DNA of 64,000 nucleotides from Ketobacter sp036337295 (GCA_036337295.1 JAYZEN010000007.1:496001-560000), one strand, 5' to 3'; shown: positions 1 to 10,178, numbered from the stretch's first letter. The notes: generated from the letters alone by a model not told the origin. Made by a program: numbers and translations.

Positions 1-669
1 TTGGGCGGCCAGCTCCGCTGCCTGCAAGGGTTCGATCTCACCGGCCCGGTTCTGGCCGTCGGTCAACAGGATCAGCACCTTGCTGTCGGTGGGACGATCC
101 TGCAGTCGTTTCAGGGCCAGGCCGATGGCGTCGCCGATGGCGGTGCTCTGGCCGGCGATGCCGATGGCGGATTCATCCAGCAGTTTCTTCAGGGTCTTGC
201 GATCAAAGGTGAGCGGAGTTTGCAGATACGCGTTACTGCCGAACAGGATCAAGCCCATGCGATCCTGGGTGCGTTTTTCGATGAATTCATTGAGCACGCT
301 TTTGACCACCGTGAGGCGGTCCACCCGTTCCCCTTTCAATTGCAGATCGGTCGCGCGCATGCTTTCCGAAACGTCCACCGCCAGCATCAGGTCCCGGGCC
401 TTGGAGGTAATGCTGACCGGCTCACCGATGTATTGGGGGCCGGCGGCGGCAATCACCAACAGCACCCAGATCAGGATCAACAGCAGGCGAAAGCTGCGGC
501 TGTTACCGGAGCGGTTGCGATCGCGGCGATTGGCCATTTCGTTAACGCTGTTGAAAAAGGGCACCCGCAACAGGGCGCTGTCATGGCTGCTGGCCCGGGG
601 CAGCAGCGCCCGGAGTATCCAGGGTAAGGGCAGAATGGCCAGCAGGGGAATCCATTTGAGAATGATCAT
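1..669 (-). CDS. VWA-domain membrane protein, BatA-like (partial)
   Basis: The 3' end of this gene lies beyond the left edge; 223 codons are visible. It starts with ATG at 669, overlapping the DUF4381 stop in an ATGA arrangement, so the two are translationally coupled. There is a hydrophobic segment at residues 5-22 and a second at about 61-77. A von Willebrand A domain follows, with the metal-binding MIDAS start DVSES at residues 99-103 and a later LLTDGQN strand. BatA-type proteins are anchored in the inner membrane with the VWA domain in the periplasm and travel with MoxR, DUF58 and other VWA/TPR proteins. The operon is thought to aid envelope stress tolerance or metal/protein assembly, but the exact role is unsettled. 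The family assignment is firm; the function is inferred. Confidence 0.85.
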   Translation of the reverse strand, partial: MIILKWIPLLAILPLPWILRALLPRASSHDSALLRVPFFNSVNEMANRRDRNRSGNSRSFRLLLILIWVLLVIAAAGPQYIGEPVSITSKARDLMLAVDVSESMRATDLQLKGERVDRLTVVKSVLNEFIEKRTQDRMGLILFGSNAYLQTPLTFDRKTLKKLLDESAIGIAGQSTAIGDAIGLALKRLQDRPTDSKVLILLTDGQNRAGEIEPLQAAELAAQ

Positions 670-1136
670 GATTGTTTCGTCAGCCACTGTTCAACGACGT
701 GCAGCAGTTCGCTGCTGTCCACTGGGGTGTCCGGTGCAAAGCGATGGCTCACCACCCGGCCGGAGCCTTGGGTGAATTCGCTGGTTTGACCGGTTCGGTC
801 GAGGAAATTCAGCCATGGTTCGCCGGCAAGACCGGCAATTTCGTCGCGTCCATAGCGGGTGATGGCGGTGCGCTTGAGCAGGCTGCACAATTGTGACAGC
901 AGTTGCTGGTCATCCTTGTGCTGCAGGTATTGCGCCCGGATGGCGATCATTTCGCGTAGGGCCTCTCTCTTATAGGCCAGCCGCTGATGGCGCCACCACA
1001 ACCAATACAGTCCGCCGGCCAGTGCAGCGAGTAACAGCACGGCGAGCAGCCACCAGCCAATGGCGGGGGGCCACCAGCTGATGGGCTGGGGCAGGTGAAT
1101 ATCCCGCAGTTGGCTCAGTGGATCGCTGGGGTTCAT
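666..1136 (-). CDS. DUF4381 family membrane protein
   Basis: A 156-residue protein with one clear transmembrane helix at about residues 24-47 (rich in W, L, A), followed by a basic cytoplasmic-type stretch and a helical domain. DUF4381 proteins occur almost only between DUF58 and VWA genes in MoxR operons, which is the arrangement here. The start overlaps the DUF58 stop (ATG at 1136, previous stop at 1133-1135) and the stop overlaps the VWA start, so three genes are tightly coupled. No catalytic motif is visible. It probably acts as a membrane scaffold for the MoxR/VWA complex; that is inference from context. Confidence 0.85.
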   Translation of the reverse strand: MNPSDPLSQLRDIHLPQPISWWPPAIGWWLLAVLLLAALAGGLYWLWWRHQRLAYKREALREMIAIRAQYLQHKDDQQLLSQLCSLLKRTAITRYGRDEIAGLAGEPWLNFLDRTGQTSEFTQGSGRVVSHRFAPDTPVDSSELLHVVEQWLTKQS

Positions 1137-2116
1137 GTTTTTACCCCTTTGGCGGTGCGCAGACCCAGGGTGGAGCGCAGTCGCTCCGCCACACTGTCTG
1201 CGGTGCTGATTTCAATCAATGGCACCGCGATGCGGTTGAGTTGATCCTTGAGAGCGCTCTGTCGCTCCACAAAGCGCAGGGCGTAGTCCTTACGTAATTG
1301 GTGAGGGGCGGTGTTCAGGCGCACATTGCGCTGGCCATCGGTGAAGCCATAGACGCCGGAAGGGGGCAGGTGCTTTTCCATGGGATCAAAGATCTGCACG
1401 GCAATGACATCGTTATGGCCGCACAACAGGCTCATGTGCTGCTGTGTAATGTCATCGTAATTCAGAAAGTCACTGATGATGACCACCAGGCTGCCGGGTC
1501 GCACCACATGATTAAGGCCCTGCAGGGCATTGATGAAGGATTGGCGCGTTGAGCGGCGGTTCAGGTTCCGGGCTTCCAGGGCCTGGTTGAACTGTACCAG
1601 GGTGCGGAAGAAATTCTGGATGCCCCGTTTGCCTTCTTTGGGGCGCAATTCCTGGACCTCTTTATCGCTGAACAGGAAGCCGCCGATGCGATCCCCATGG
1701 CTGCGGCTGGCCCAGGCGAAATAGGCCGCAACGCGGGCTGCCACCACGGACTTGAAGGCATTCTGGCTGCCAAAAAACATGGGTTGGCGTTGATCCACCA
1801 CCAGATACACCGGGCGTTCCCGTTCTTCCCGAAACAGTTTGGTGTGGGTGCGGCCGGTGCGGGCGGTTACCCGCCAGTCGATATTGCGGACGTCGTCCCC
1901 CGCCTGGTAAATGCGAACCTCGTCGAAATCGATGCCGCGACCCCGGAAGCTGGAGCGGTGCATGCCCGCCATGGCCGCCATGGCTTTTTTACGGCCGCGC
2001 AGGTCCAGCTCCACGTCGGCCCCGCGCAGGGACACCAGTTCGTCCATGGAAATATAGACGCCGCGGTATTGCTCGATGTTGGCCCGTTCCCGTATCAGTA
2101 TGCCGGCTTTAGCCAT
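1133..2116 (-). CDS. DUF58 domain-containing protein
   Basis: A 327-residue protein with the hallmark DUF58 block at residues 59-86 (RGIDFDEVRIYQAGDDVRNI, then DWRVTAR). The region after it has the fold of a VWA domain without a complete MIDAS. No strong membrane helix is seen, so it is probably cytoplasmic. It lies 8 bases downstream of the MoxR stop and overlaps the DUF4381 gene by 4 bases. In MoxR operons the DUF58 protein is considered a partner or client of the AAA+ ATPase. The assignment by motif and context is strong; biochemical role is not known. Confidence 0.9.
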   Translation of the reverse strand: MAKAGILIRERANIEQYRGVYISMDELVSLRGADVELDLRGRKKAMAAMAGMHRSSFRGRGIDFDEVRIYQAGDDVRNIDWRVTARTGRTHTKLFREERERPVYLVVDQRQPMFFGSQNAFKSVVAARVAAYFAWASRSHGDRIGGFLFSDKEVQELRPKEGKRGIQNFFRTLVQFNQALEARNLNRRSTRQSFINALQGLNHVVRPGSLVVIISDFLNYDDITQQHMSLLCGHNDVIAVQIFDPMEKHLPPSGVYGFTDGQRNVRLNTAPHQLRKDYALRFVERQSALKDQLNRIAVPLIEISTADSVAERLRSTLGLRTAKGVKT

Positions 2117-2124
2117 GGGACACC

Positions 2125-3099
<975 letters not shown>

Positions 3100-3416
3100 G
3101 ATTCCAAATACTCCAGGCGTATGAGCGTGGTACGGGGGAGAAACTGGGTGATTCTGTTGAGGTAAATCAGGTGGGCCCCACACCAACGTCCGCTAATATA
3201 TTGTTTTTTCCAGACTTTATTTGTTCTTTTCACGGAATTATGCCTATTCCGCAGAACAATAGCTAGCCGTAGTCAGGCTGTGTATGTGATCTTTCCCCCA
3301 CGTAAAAGTTCCGGGTGGACACCTGCCGGTCGCGGCTTTCATCGGTTTGTTCATATTTAGTGGTAACTACTAGACTAATATTACTGATATTTAATGGAAA
3401 ATGGCCAGGGGGCTTT
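3100..3416. promoter_or_regulatory. Divergent intergenic region, moxR operon / NAD-GDH
   Basis: A 317-base non-coding gap between two divergent units. It is more AT-rich than the genes. It contains an interrupted inverted repeat at 3221-3259: outer arms TTGTTCT (3221-3227) and AGAACAA (3253-3259), inner arms CGGAAT (3233-3238) and ATTCCG (3246-3251). A second imperfect 15-base palindrome lies at 3358-3372, 44 bases before the NAD-GDH start codon. Both are positioned as possible operators. I cannot name a regulator. No convincing sigma-70 -35 box was found. Confidence 0.5.
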
Positions 3417-6400
3417 ATGGTTAACCTATCGCTGGGCGAAGATTACCTTTCTTTGATTGAACGATTGTCCGACATGGTGCAGGAGCGCTTCGACCGGAGT
3501 CATTCGTCCCAGACCCACCAAGTGCTGGAATTTGCCCGTCACTTTTATTCTGCCGCTCCGATTCAGGAGTTGCAGCGCAAACGCATCGACGATCTGTACG
3601 GCATGACCGTTGGCTTGTGGAGTTTTCTGCGGGTGCTGCCGGACCGGCATCCGCGCATCCGCGTCTTCAACCCCCGCTATGAGGATCACGGTTGGCAGAG
3701 CACCCATACGGTGGTGGAAGTGCTGGCGCCGGATTGCGCCTTCCTGGTGGATACGGTGATGATGGACGTGGTGCGGCGCGGAATATCAATCCATTCCGTG
3801 ATGAACAGTGTGTTCCGCACCCAGCGTAATGCCGACGGTGACCTGGAAGGTTTGAGTTTTGACATGAACTCCGAGGGTGCGAAAGAGGCGCTGATTCACC
3901 TGGAAATCGATCGTCAACCGGATGCGGCCCTGGTGGGGGATATCACCAACATCCTGCAGGAAACCCTGGAAGAACTTTACGGGGCGGTGGAAGATTTTGA
4001 AACCATGCAGGCCCGTACCTCGGTGATCCGTGACGAGATTCAGGAACTGCAGGACAACCGCGGCGAGGCATCACTGCTGGAAGTGAAAGCCTTCCTGGCC
4101 TGGCTGGTGCAAAACCATTTCACTTTCCTGGCGATGCAGGAATACAGGGTGGTGGAAAAGCAGGGCGAGAGCTATCTGCAGGCGGTGGAGGGAACCGCAC
4201 ACGGGGTGGCGAAAGTCTGCAACAGCCTGGATCTGCTGGAACAGGATGGAGGTCCGCTGATCCATCAGGACAAGCTCATTGTGTTTGGTAAATCCGGCAC
4301 CCGCTCCCGCTGGCATCGCCCTGTGTACATGGATTTCATCGGCATCCGCAAATGTGATGAGCGGGGCAAGGTGGTGGGCGAGTACCGCTGGCTGGGCCTC
4401 TATACCTCACTGGTCTTCAATAATTCACCGCGGAATTTCCCGATCATCGGCCATAAACTGCGTAAGGTCATCAGCGGTTCTGGATTGGAGCCCCATGGCC
4501 ATGACGGCAAGCGCCTGATGCAGATACTGGAAACCTTTCCGCGGGAGGAATTGTTCCAAACCTCTACCGAAGCACTGCTGAAAACCGCGGTTGGCATCCT
4601 GCACATTCAGGAGCGGCGCCGCCTGCGTTTGTTTGTGCGCAAAGGCCAGTTCGGACGCTTCCTGTCCTGTCTGATCTACACGCCGCGGGATGGTTATTCC
4701 ACTGCGCTGCGCAAGTCTTTCCAGAGTGTGTTGTACGAATATGTGGATGTGGAGGACATGGAGTTCAACACCTATTTCACTGAATCCACCCTGGCCCGTC
4801 TTTACATCGTGTTGAAGGTGAAAGCCGGCTCGAAAATGGATTTTGATGTGAAAGAAGTGGAGGCCCGCCTGATTGAGCTGGCCCGCAGTTGGTCCGACCG
4901 GCTCTATGAAACCCTGATTGAAAGCGTGGGTGAGGACCGGGCCGGTATGTTGCAGGCGGCTTATGCAGATGCGTTTTCGTTGAGTTATCGGGAGGAGTTT
5001 TCCACTCGTACGGCGGTGTCCGATATTGAGCACATTGAACAACTGAATGAGGACAATCCGTTGGCAGTGTCGTTCTACCACTCCCTGGAGGATGACCCGC
5101 GGGCACTGCGTTTTAAATTGTTCCGCCGGGAACGCAATATCCCGTTGTCCGATGTGTTGCCCATGCTGGAGCATCTGGGGCTGCGGGTGCTGGGTGGGCG
5201 GCCTTACCGCATCAAGAAAAAAGATGAATCCACGATCTGGGTGTACGATTTCAATGTGCGTTATTTTGGTGACGCCGTCATTGAGATCGAGAAGGTGAAG
5301 CACAAGTTCCAGGAGGCGTTTCTCAGCACCTGGCGTGGTTTTGCTGAGGATGACAGTTTCAACCGCCTGGTGTTGTCGGTGGGCCTCAGCTGGCGGCAGG
5401 TGGCAATGCTGCGGGCCTATGCCCGTTACTTCAAGCAAACCGGCTTCGCCTTCAGCCAGACCTATATCAAGGATGCCCTGGTGAATCACCCCCAGGTGAC
5501 CTGCTTGCTGGCAGAGTTTTTCGAGCTGCGTTTCGCGGTGGAACAACCCACCAGTGACGCGGCGGAAGCGGAATTGCGCGCCACCATTCTGGAGCAGTTG
5601 GATCAGGTGGCCAGCCTGGATGAGGACCGGATTCTGCGGCGCTATCTGGATATGATGACCGGAACCCTGCGCACCAACTTCTATCAACAGGATCACAACG
5701 GCGAGTACAAGCCGTATATCTCGTTCAAGCTGGCGCCGAAAACCATTCCGGAGTTGCCGCGGCCGTTACCCATGTTTGAGATCTTTGTCTATTCGCCGCG
5801 GGTGGAAGGGGTGCATTTGCGCGGTGGCAAAGTGGCGCGGGGCGGCCTGCGCTGGTCCGATCGACGGGAGGATTTTCGCACCGAGGTGCTGGGCCTGGTG
5901 AAGGCGCAGCAGGTGAAAAATGCGGTGATCGTGCCTGTGGGTGCCAAAGGCGGTTTCTATCCGAAGCGACTGCCCAAATCCGGCAGTCGGGATGCGGTGA
6001 TGAGCGAGGGCATCGAATGCTACAAGACGTTTATTCGTGGCCTGCTGGATATCACCGACAATCTGCAGAATGGCGAAGTGGTGCCACCGCAAAATGTGAT
6101 CCGCAAAGATGAAGATGACCCCTATCTGGTGGTGGCGGCGGACAAGGGCACCGCAACCTTTTCGGATATTGCCAACAGTCTGTCGGAGGAATATGGATTT
6201 TGGTTGGGTGATGCTTTCGCATCCGGCGGCTCCGTGGGTTATGACCACAAAAAAATGGGCATCACGGCGCGGGGCGCCTGGGTCTCGGTGCAACGGCATT
6301 TCCGGGAGCTGGGCATCGATGTGCAGACTAACCCTGTCACCCTGATTGGCATCGGTGATATGTCCGGGGATGTGTTCGGCAACGGCTTGCTGCGTTCCCG

Positions 6401-8270
6401 CACTCTGCAGATGGTGGCAGCCTTCAACCACCTGCACATATTCATTGATCCCAACCCCGAACCGGAAGCCAGCTATCAGGAGCGGGAGCGTTTGTTCAAT
6501 CTGCCGCGTTCCAACTGGAGTGACTACAACTCAGAACTGATATCAGCTGGCGGGGGCGTGTTCTCGCGGGCGGCCAAGTCCATTCGTATCTCGGCGCAGA
6601 TGAAAGAGCGCTTCGATATTCACGCGGATGCCCTGACGCCCACGGAACTGATCTCAGCACTGTTGAAGGCACCGGTGGACCTGATCTGGAATGGCGGCAT
6701 TGGCACCTACATCAAATCCTCCCTGGAGATGAATTCCGAGGTGGGGGACAAAGCCAATGATGGATTGCGGGTCAACGGCCGGGATGTGCGGGCCAAGGTG
6801 ATCGGCGAGGGCGGCAACCTGGGTATCACTCAACTGGGGCGCATTGAATATAGCCTGAATGGCGGTCTTTCCAACACCGATTTCATTGATAACGCGGGCG
6901 GAGTGGATTGCTCCGACCACGAGGTCAACATCAAAATCCTGTTGAACGATATTGTTCATGATGGCGATATGACCGTGAAGCAACGCAACGAACTGTTGGC
7001 GCAGATGACTGAGGAAGTGGCGGAACTGGTGTTGAAAAACAACTACCGTCAAACCCAGGCCCTGAGTGTGGCCCGCAGCGAGACCATCTACCGCATGGGT
7101 GAGTACAAGCGTTATATTCATGCCCTGGTGGCGGAAGGTAAGCTGGATCGTGAGCTGGAGTACATTCCTACAGAAGAGGAGATCCATGAACGGGTGGTGA
7201 ATGGGAAAGGTTTGACCCGTCCCGAGCTGTCTACTCTGTTGTCCTATACCAAAGCCATACTGAAGGACCAGCTGACCCATTCCACGCTGCCGGACGACGA
7301 CTATATCTGCCATGAAATCGAAAGAGCGTTCCCCAAGGTGCTGGTGGAGCGCTATCACGATCCACTCTATGCCCACAAGCTGCGGCGGGAGATCGTGGCC
7401 ACCCAGGTGGCCAGCGGTATGGTGGATTTCATGGGTATCACCTTTGTGCATCGCATGAAAGACGCCGCCGGTGCCAGCGTTCCTGACATTGCCCGGGCCT
7501 TCATTGCTTCCCGCGATGTGTTTGACCTGGAAAACTGGTGGCAGCAGATCGAAGCGTTGGACTACAAGATTGATGCTGCAGAGCAGATCGAAATGATGCG
7601 TATGCTGATTCGCCTGATGCGACGGGCCACCCGCTGGTTCCTGCGCAACAACCGTTGTGGTGTCAATGTGCAGGATGCCATCAATCGCTTCCGCCAGGGT
7701 GTGCAGGCAGTGGCGGACAGTTTGCCGGTGGTGCTCAGCGGGCCGCGGCGAGAAGTGTGGGAAGAGCGGCATAACCGTTATGTGGAAAAAGGTGTGCCGT
7801 CCACCCTGGCCACGTTCATCGCAGGTGCGGACAGCATGCTGCCGGTGCTGGGAATCATCCAGGCAGCCGAGGTCACCGGCAAACCGGTGCCGGAGGTGGC
7901 GGAAGTCTACTTTGCCCTGGGCTCGCAACTGGATCTGTACTGGTTCAATGAGGAGATCAATGCCCTGAACATTGAGAACCACTGGCAGGCGCTGGCCCGG
8001 GAAGCCTACCGCGATGATCTGGACTGGCAGCAGCGTACGTTGACGGTGGGTGTCCTGCAGATGGGCGGCAAGACTCATACGGTAGAGGAACGCGTAAACG
8101 CCTGGGCCCAGCATCACGAAACCATGATTGCCCGCTGGAAGGCGTTGATCGCCGAGTTCCATGGCATGGATGTGAAGGAGTTTTCCATGTACGGCGTGGC
8201 GTTGCGGGAGTTGATGGATCTGGCTCAGACCACGCTGCACAGTGAGACCAGCAGTGCACCTGATTGTTGA
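3417..8270 (+). CDS. gdhB: NAD-specific glutamate dehydrogenase, large type
   Basis: A 1617-residue protein of the size expected for the large bacterial NAD-glutamate dehydrogenases (about 1600 residues). These oxidatively deaminate glutamate to 2-oxoglutarate and ammonium in the cytoplasm. Long N-terminal regulatory (ACT-like) domains are followed by the catalytic core, with GAKGGFYPK at residues 842-850 holding the substrate-binding lysine K844, and Rossmann-type and C-terminal helical domains after it. I placed the start at ATG 3417 (MVNLSLGEDY), 34 codons inside the open frame, because it follows an AGGGGG ribosome site and the preceding residues are not protein-like. The stop overlaps the downstream DUF2835 gene. 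It is the Pseudomonas GdhB type and probably serves growth on glutamate, arginine and related amino acids. Confidence 0.95.
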   Translation: MVNLSLGEDYLSLIERLSDMVQERFDRSHSSQTHQVLEFARHFYSAAPIQELQRKRIDDLYGMTVGLWSFLRVLPDRHPRIRVFNPRYEDHGWQSTHTVVEVLAPDCAFLVDTVMMDVVRRGISIHSVMNSVFRTQRNADGDLEGLSFDMNSEGAKEALIHLEIDRQPDAALVGDITNILQETLEELYGAVEDFETMQARTSVIRDEIQELQDNRGEASLLEVKAFLAWLVQNHFTFLAMQEYRVVEKQGESYLQAVEGTAHGVAKVCNSLDLLEQDGGPLIHQDKLIVFGKSGTRSRWHRPVYMDFIGIRKCDERGKVVGEYRWLGLYTSLVFNNSPRNFPIIGHKLRKVISGSGLEPHGHDGKRLMQILETFPREELFQTSTEALLKTAVGILHIQERRRLRLFVRKGQFGRFLSCLIYTPRDGYSTALRKSFQSVLYEYVDVEDMEFNTYFTESTLARLYIVLKVKAGSKMDFDVKEVEARLIELARSWSDRLYETLIESVGEDRAGMLQAAYADAFSLSYREEFSTRTAVSDIEHIEQLNEDNPLAVSFYHSLEDDPRALRFKLFRRERNIPLSDVLPMLEHLGLRVLGGRPYRIKKKDESTIWVYDFNVRYFGDAVIEIEKVKHKFQEAFLSTWRGFAEDDSFNRLVLSVGLSWRQVAMLRAYARYFKQTGFAFSQTYIKDALVNHPQVTCLLAEFFELRFAVEQPTSDAAEAELRATILEQLDQVASLDEDRILRRYLDMMTGTLRTNFYQQDHNGEYKPYISFKLAPKTIPELPRPLPMFEIFVYSPRVEGVHLRGGKVARGGLRWSDRREDFRTEVLGLVKAQQVKNAVIVPVGAKGGFYPKRLPKSGSRDAVMSEGIECYKTFIRGLLDITDNLQNGEVVPPQNVIRKDEDDPYLVVAADKGTATFSDIANSLSEEYGFWLGDAFASGGSVGYDHKKMGITARGAWVSVQRHFRELGIDVQTNPVTLIGIGDMSGDVFGNGLLRSRTLQMVAAFNHLHIFIDPNPEPEASYQERERLFNLPRSNWSDYNSELISAGGGVFSRAAKSIRISAQMKERFDIHADALTPTELISALLKAPVDLIWNGGIGTYIKSSLEMNSEVGDKANDGLRVNGRDVRAKVIGEGGNLGITQLGRIEYSLNGGLSNTDFIDNAGGVDCSDHEVNIKILLNDIVHDGDMTVKQRNELLAQMTEEVAELVLKNNYRQTQALSVARSETIYRMGEYKRYIHALVAEGKLDRELEYIPTEEEIHERVVNGKGLTRPELSTLLSYTKAILKDQLTHSTLPDDDYICHEIERAFPKVLVERYHDPLYAHKLRREIVATQVASGMVDFMGITFVHRMKDAAGASVPDIARAFIASRDVFDLENWWQQIEALDYKIDAAEQIEMMRMLIRLMRRATRWFLRNNRCGVNVQDAINRFRQGVQAVADSLPVVLSGPRREVWEERHNRYVEKGVPSTLATFIAGADSMLPVLGIIQAAEVTGKPVPEVAEVYFALGSQLDLYWFNEEINALNIENHWQALAREAYRDDLDWQQRTLTVGVLQMGGKTHTVEERVNAWAQHHETMIARWKALIAEFHGMDVKEFSMYGVALRELMDLAQTTLHSETSSAPDC

Positions 8271-8472
8271 CATCACCATCTCGCCGGAGGAATACCTGAA
8301 GTGGTATCAGGGGGCGGCACATTCTGTTGTCGCCCGCAGTCGCGACGGGCGCAGGGTCAGCTTTCCTGCTGAGTGCCTGCGCCCCTATGTGTCCTACGGG
8401 GGCATCCAGGGTTCCTTCGCCATTTATTTTGATGACAACAACAAGTTACTGGGGGTGGAAAAGCTGCGCTAG
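8254..8472 (+). CDS. DUF2835 family protein
   Basis: A 72-residue protein matching DUF2835: ISPEEYLKWYQG, VVARSRDGRRV, FPAECLRPYV, GIQGSFAIYFDDNNK. The likely start is GTG at 8254 (MHLIVDIT), which gives the usual family length; GTG at 8242 is the alternative. Either way it overlaps the end of the glutamate dehydrogenase gene, so translation is probably coupled. The family is small, cytoplasmic and found widely in gammaproteobacteria. Its function is unknown. From memory, the same gene follows gdhB in pseudomonads. Confidence 0.85.
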   Translation: MHLIVDITISPEEYLKWYQGAAHSVVARSRDGRRVSFPAECLRPYVSYGGIQGSFAIYFDDNNKLLGVEKLR

Positions 8473-8495
8473 CGCTGCAGTAACGGCCCGCATGC

Positions 8496-8504
8496 TGGTA
8501 TAAT
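8496..8504 (+). promoter_or_regulatory. Extended -10 promoter of pyrD
   Basis: A perfect -10 hexamer TATAAT (8499-8504) is preceded by TGG, forming an extended -10 (TGnTATAAT). No good -35 box is present, as is common for extended -10 promoters. The predicted transcription start is near 8511, leaving about 20 bases of leader before pyrD at 8532. So pyrD can be transcribed apart from gdhB. Confidence 0.7.
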
Positions 8505-8531
8505 CGCCCGGATTTTTTCGCGGTGTGAGCC

Positions 8532-9542
8532 ATGTTCTATAAAGTAGCAAGACAAATCCTGTTTTCCCTGCCCACTGAGACCTCCCATCACCTGGCGTTG
8601 CAGTCCATCGATCTGGGTTATCGCCTGGGGTTGACCCGCTGTTTGCTGCCCAGGCTGGAGGCACCGGTGGAGCTGTTGGGTCTGCGCTTCAAAAATCCGG
8701 TGGGATTGGCGGCCGGCCTGGACAAAAACGGGGATCACATTGACGCGCTGGGCTCCCTGGGATTCGGTTTCATCGAAATCGGCACGGTCACGCCTCGCCC
8801 GCAACCCGGTAATCCCAAGCCCCGCCTGTTTCGGCTACCGCAGCAGCAGGCCATCATCAACCGCATGGGGTTCAACAATAAGGGCGTGGATCATCTGGTG
8901 GAACAGGTGAAGCGTGCGCGTTATGACGGCATCCTGGGGATCAATATCGGCAAGAACTTCGATACTCCGGTGGAGCAGGCACTGGACGATTACCTGATCT
9001 GCCTGAACAAGGTATACAAACACGCGGACTATGTGGTGATCAACATTTCCTCCCCCAACACTCAGGGGCTGCGTTCCCTGCAGTATGGTGAAAGCCTGGA
9101 CACTCTGTTGCAGGGCATGAAATCCGCACAACAGCGGTTGGCACAGGAGCACGACAAGTATGTGCCTCTGCTGGTGAAAATCGCCCCCGATCTGGAACCG
9201 GAGGAGGTGACGCAGATCGCGGATCAATTCAAGAAACACCGTGTGGATGGCGTGATTGCCACCAACACGACGTTATCCCGGGAAGGCGTCGCCCACTTGC
9301 CTCATGGTAACGAGCAGGGTGGTTTGAGCGGAGCACCGGTATTTGAAAAATCCACTCAGGTTTTGCAGCAACTGTGTGCTGCGCTGGACGGCGCCATGCC
9401 GGTTGTGGGTGTTGGTGGCATTGTCAGTGGCACACAGGCGGCCGAGAAAAAACGGGTGGGAGCGAGTCTGGTTCAGGTATACAGTGGTTTTATCTATGCC
9501 GGCCCCAGGTTGATTGCGGATTGTGTGCAAGCCTGGCGCTAA
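8532..9542 (+). CDS. pyrD: Dihydroorotate dehydrogenase (quinone), class 2
   Basis: A 336-residue class 2 enzyme that oxidises dihydroorotate to orotate in pyrimidine synthesis, passing electrons from FMN to membrane quinone. The N-terminal amphipathic membrane-binding segment (MFYKVARQILFSLPTETSHH) is present, and absent from class 1 enzymes. Further signatures are GLAAGLDKNG (FMN site), NRMGFNNKG, and NISSPNT at residues 171-177 with the catalytic serine. The C-terminal GVGGI and VQVYSGFIY phosphate-binding strands are intact. Length equals the E. coli protein. It has its own extended -10 promoter and three hairpins after the stop. Confidence 0.98.
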   Translation: MFYKVARQILFSLPTETSHHLALQSIDLGYRLGLTRCLLPRLEAPVELLGLRFKNPVGLAAGLDKNGDHIDALGSLGFGFIEIGTVTPRPQPGNPKPRLFRLPQQQAIINRMGFNNKGVDHLVEQVKRARYDGILGINIGKNFDTPVEQALDDYLICLNKVYKHADYVVINISSPNTQGLRSLQYGESLDTLLQGMKSAQQRLAQEHDKYVPLLVKIAPDLEPEEVTQIADQFKKHRVDGVIATNTTLSREGVAHLPHGNEQGGLSGAPVFEKSTQVLQQLCAALDGAMPVVGVGGIVSGTQAAEKKRVGASLVQVYSGFIYAGPRLIADCVQAWR

Positions 9543-9561
9543 GCCGGTGCCCACAATGAAC

Positions 9562-9625
9562 GAGGCCCCGTAAAGGGGCCTCTGGGCGGCAGCCTTGGCT
9601 GCCAGAGTGCGGGAGACACTCTTTT
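9562..9625 (+). terminator. Three back-to-back hairpins after pyrD, last one terminator-like
   Basis: Three perfect hairpins follow one another. The first has 8-base arms (9562-9569 / 9575-9582, GAGGCCCC with GGGGCCTC). The second has 7-base arms (9588-9594 / 9597-9603, GGCAGCC with GGCTGCC). The third has 6-base arms (9604-9609 / 9617-9622, AGAGTG with CACTCT) followed by a short run of T. The last resembles an intrinsic terminator, though with a short U-tract. The first two may stabilise the 3' end of the pyrD message. Confidence 0.6.
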
Positions 9626-9700
9626 AAGGAACTGGTGTTTCAGATCTGCGTTTAGCAATTCAGAATTGAGTTTGCTATACAAAACCCCGAAAAGGTGAGG

Positions 9701-9904
9701 TCAGAGATTCGCTATTTTATGAATGCCGGATACGCCTGTGTATCCTTCCCATTGGTCAGTGCGTCCTTCTCGCCAACCACTGAGCCAGGTTTGTCGTGAT
9801 ACAATTTCGGTGAAGGGGCATGAGTCTTTGGATCGTCCACTGACACCGGCGTTGTAACCCTTGATGTAGGCTCTGCTGGCTTTATCGCGTTTTTGTCTCT
9901 TCAT
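9701..9904 (-). CDS. rmf: Ribosome modulation factor
   Basis: A 67-residue basic protein beginning MKRQKRDKASRAYIKGYNAG and containing GRSKDSCPF and WLSGWREGR, which match ribosome modulation factor. RMF binds the 30S subunit near the anti-Shine-Dalgarno region and drives formation of inactive 100S ribosome dimers in stationary phase. The start is ATG at 9904, preceded on the minus strand by AGAGGT; an open frame extends 43 codons further but is not RMF-like. It is about 12 residues longer at the C terminus than the 55-residue E. coli protein. The neighbours pyrD and rlmL are the same as in Pseudomonas. Confidence 0.95.
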   Translation of the reverse strand: MKRQKRDKASRAYIKGYNAGVSGRSKDSCPFTEIVSRQTWLSGWREGRTDQWEGYTGVSGIHKIANL

Positions 9905-10178
9905 AAATGATCGACCTCTTTTTCCGTTTGCGATTCTGAGAGATGAAATGATGGCTAAAGCGTAGAGTTCTGCTCCTGTATTGATGATGCTGAATGCTGA
10001 GGATTGTTGTGGGCTTTTCCCAAGCCCGGACATACATTAGTACCGAACTTTATTAATGATGTCGACAAAAAAATTGTCATAAAAAAGACACGAACGATTG
10101 AATTGAGTAATTGATAAATTAGGCCTGATGAGTTTGTTGCAAACGAATTCATAGGCTTACACGTGGTGTTTAATCCAA
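9905..10178. promoter_or_regulatory. Divergent intergenic region rmf / rlmL
   Basis: A 274-base AT-rich gap holding the promoters of rmf (leftward) and rlmL (rightward). I see a 6-base inverted repeat GGGCTT/AAGCCC at 10011-10016 and 10022-10027 without a T-run, and a tandem ATGCTGA near 9988-10000. No recognised operator was found. A 77-codon open frame on the minus strand (9955-10188) overlaps the rlmL start and is not credible as a gene. Confidence 0.4.

Noticed and set aside
4425..5696. 423-codon open frame on the minus strand inside the glutamate dehydrogenase gene
   Set aside because: It lies opposite a well-conserved enzyme core, has a His/Gln-rich composition typical of the antisense frame of GC-rich genes, and no ribosome site.
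6654..8279. 541-codon open frame opposite the end of the glutamate dehydrogenase gene
   Set aside because: Antisense shadow with His/Gln-rich composition and no motif.
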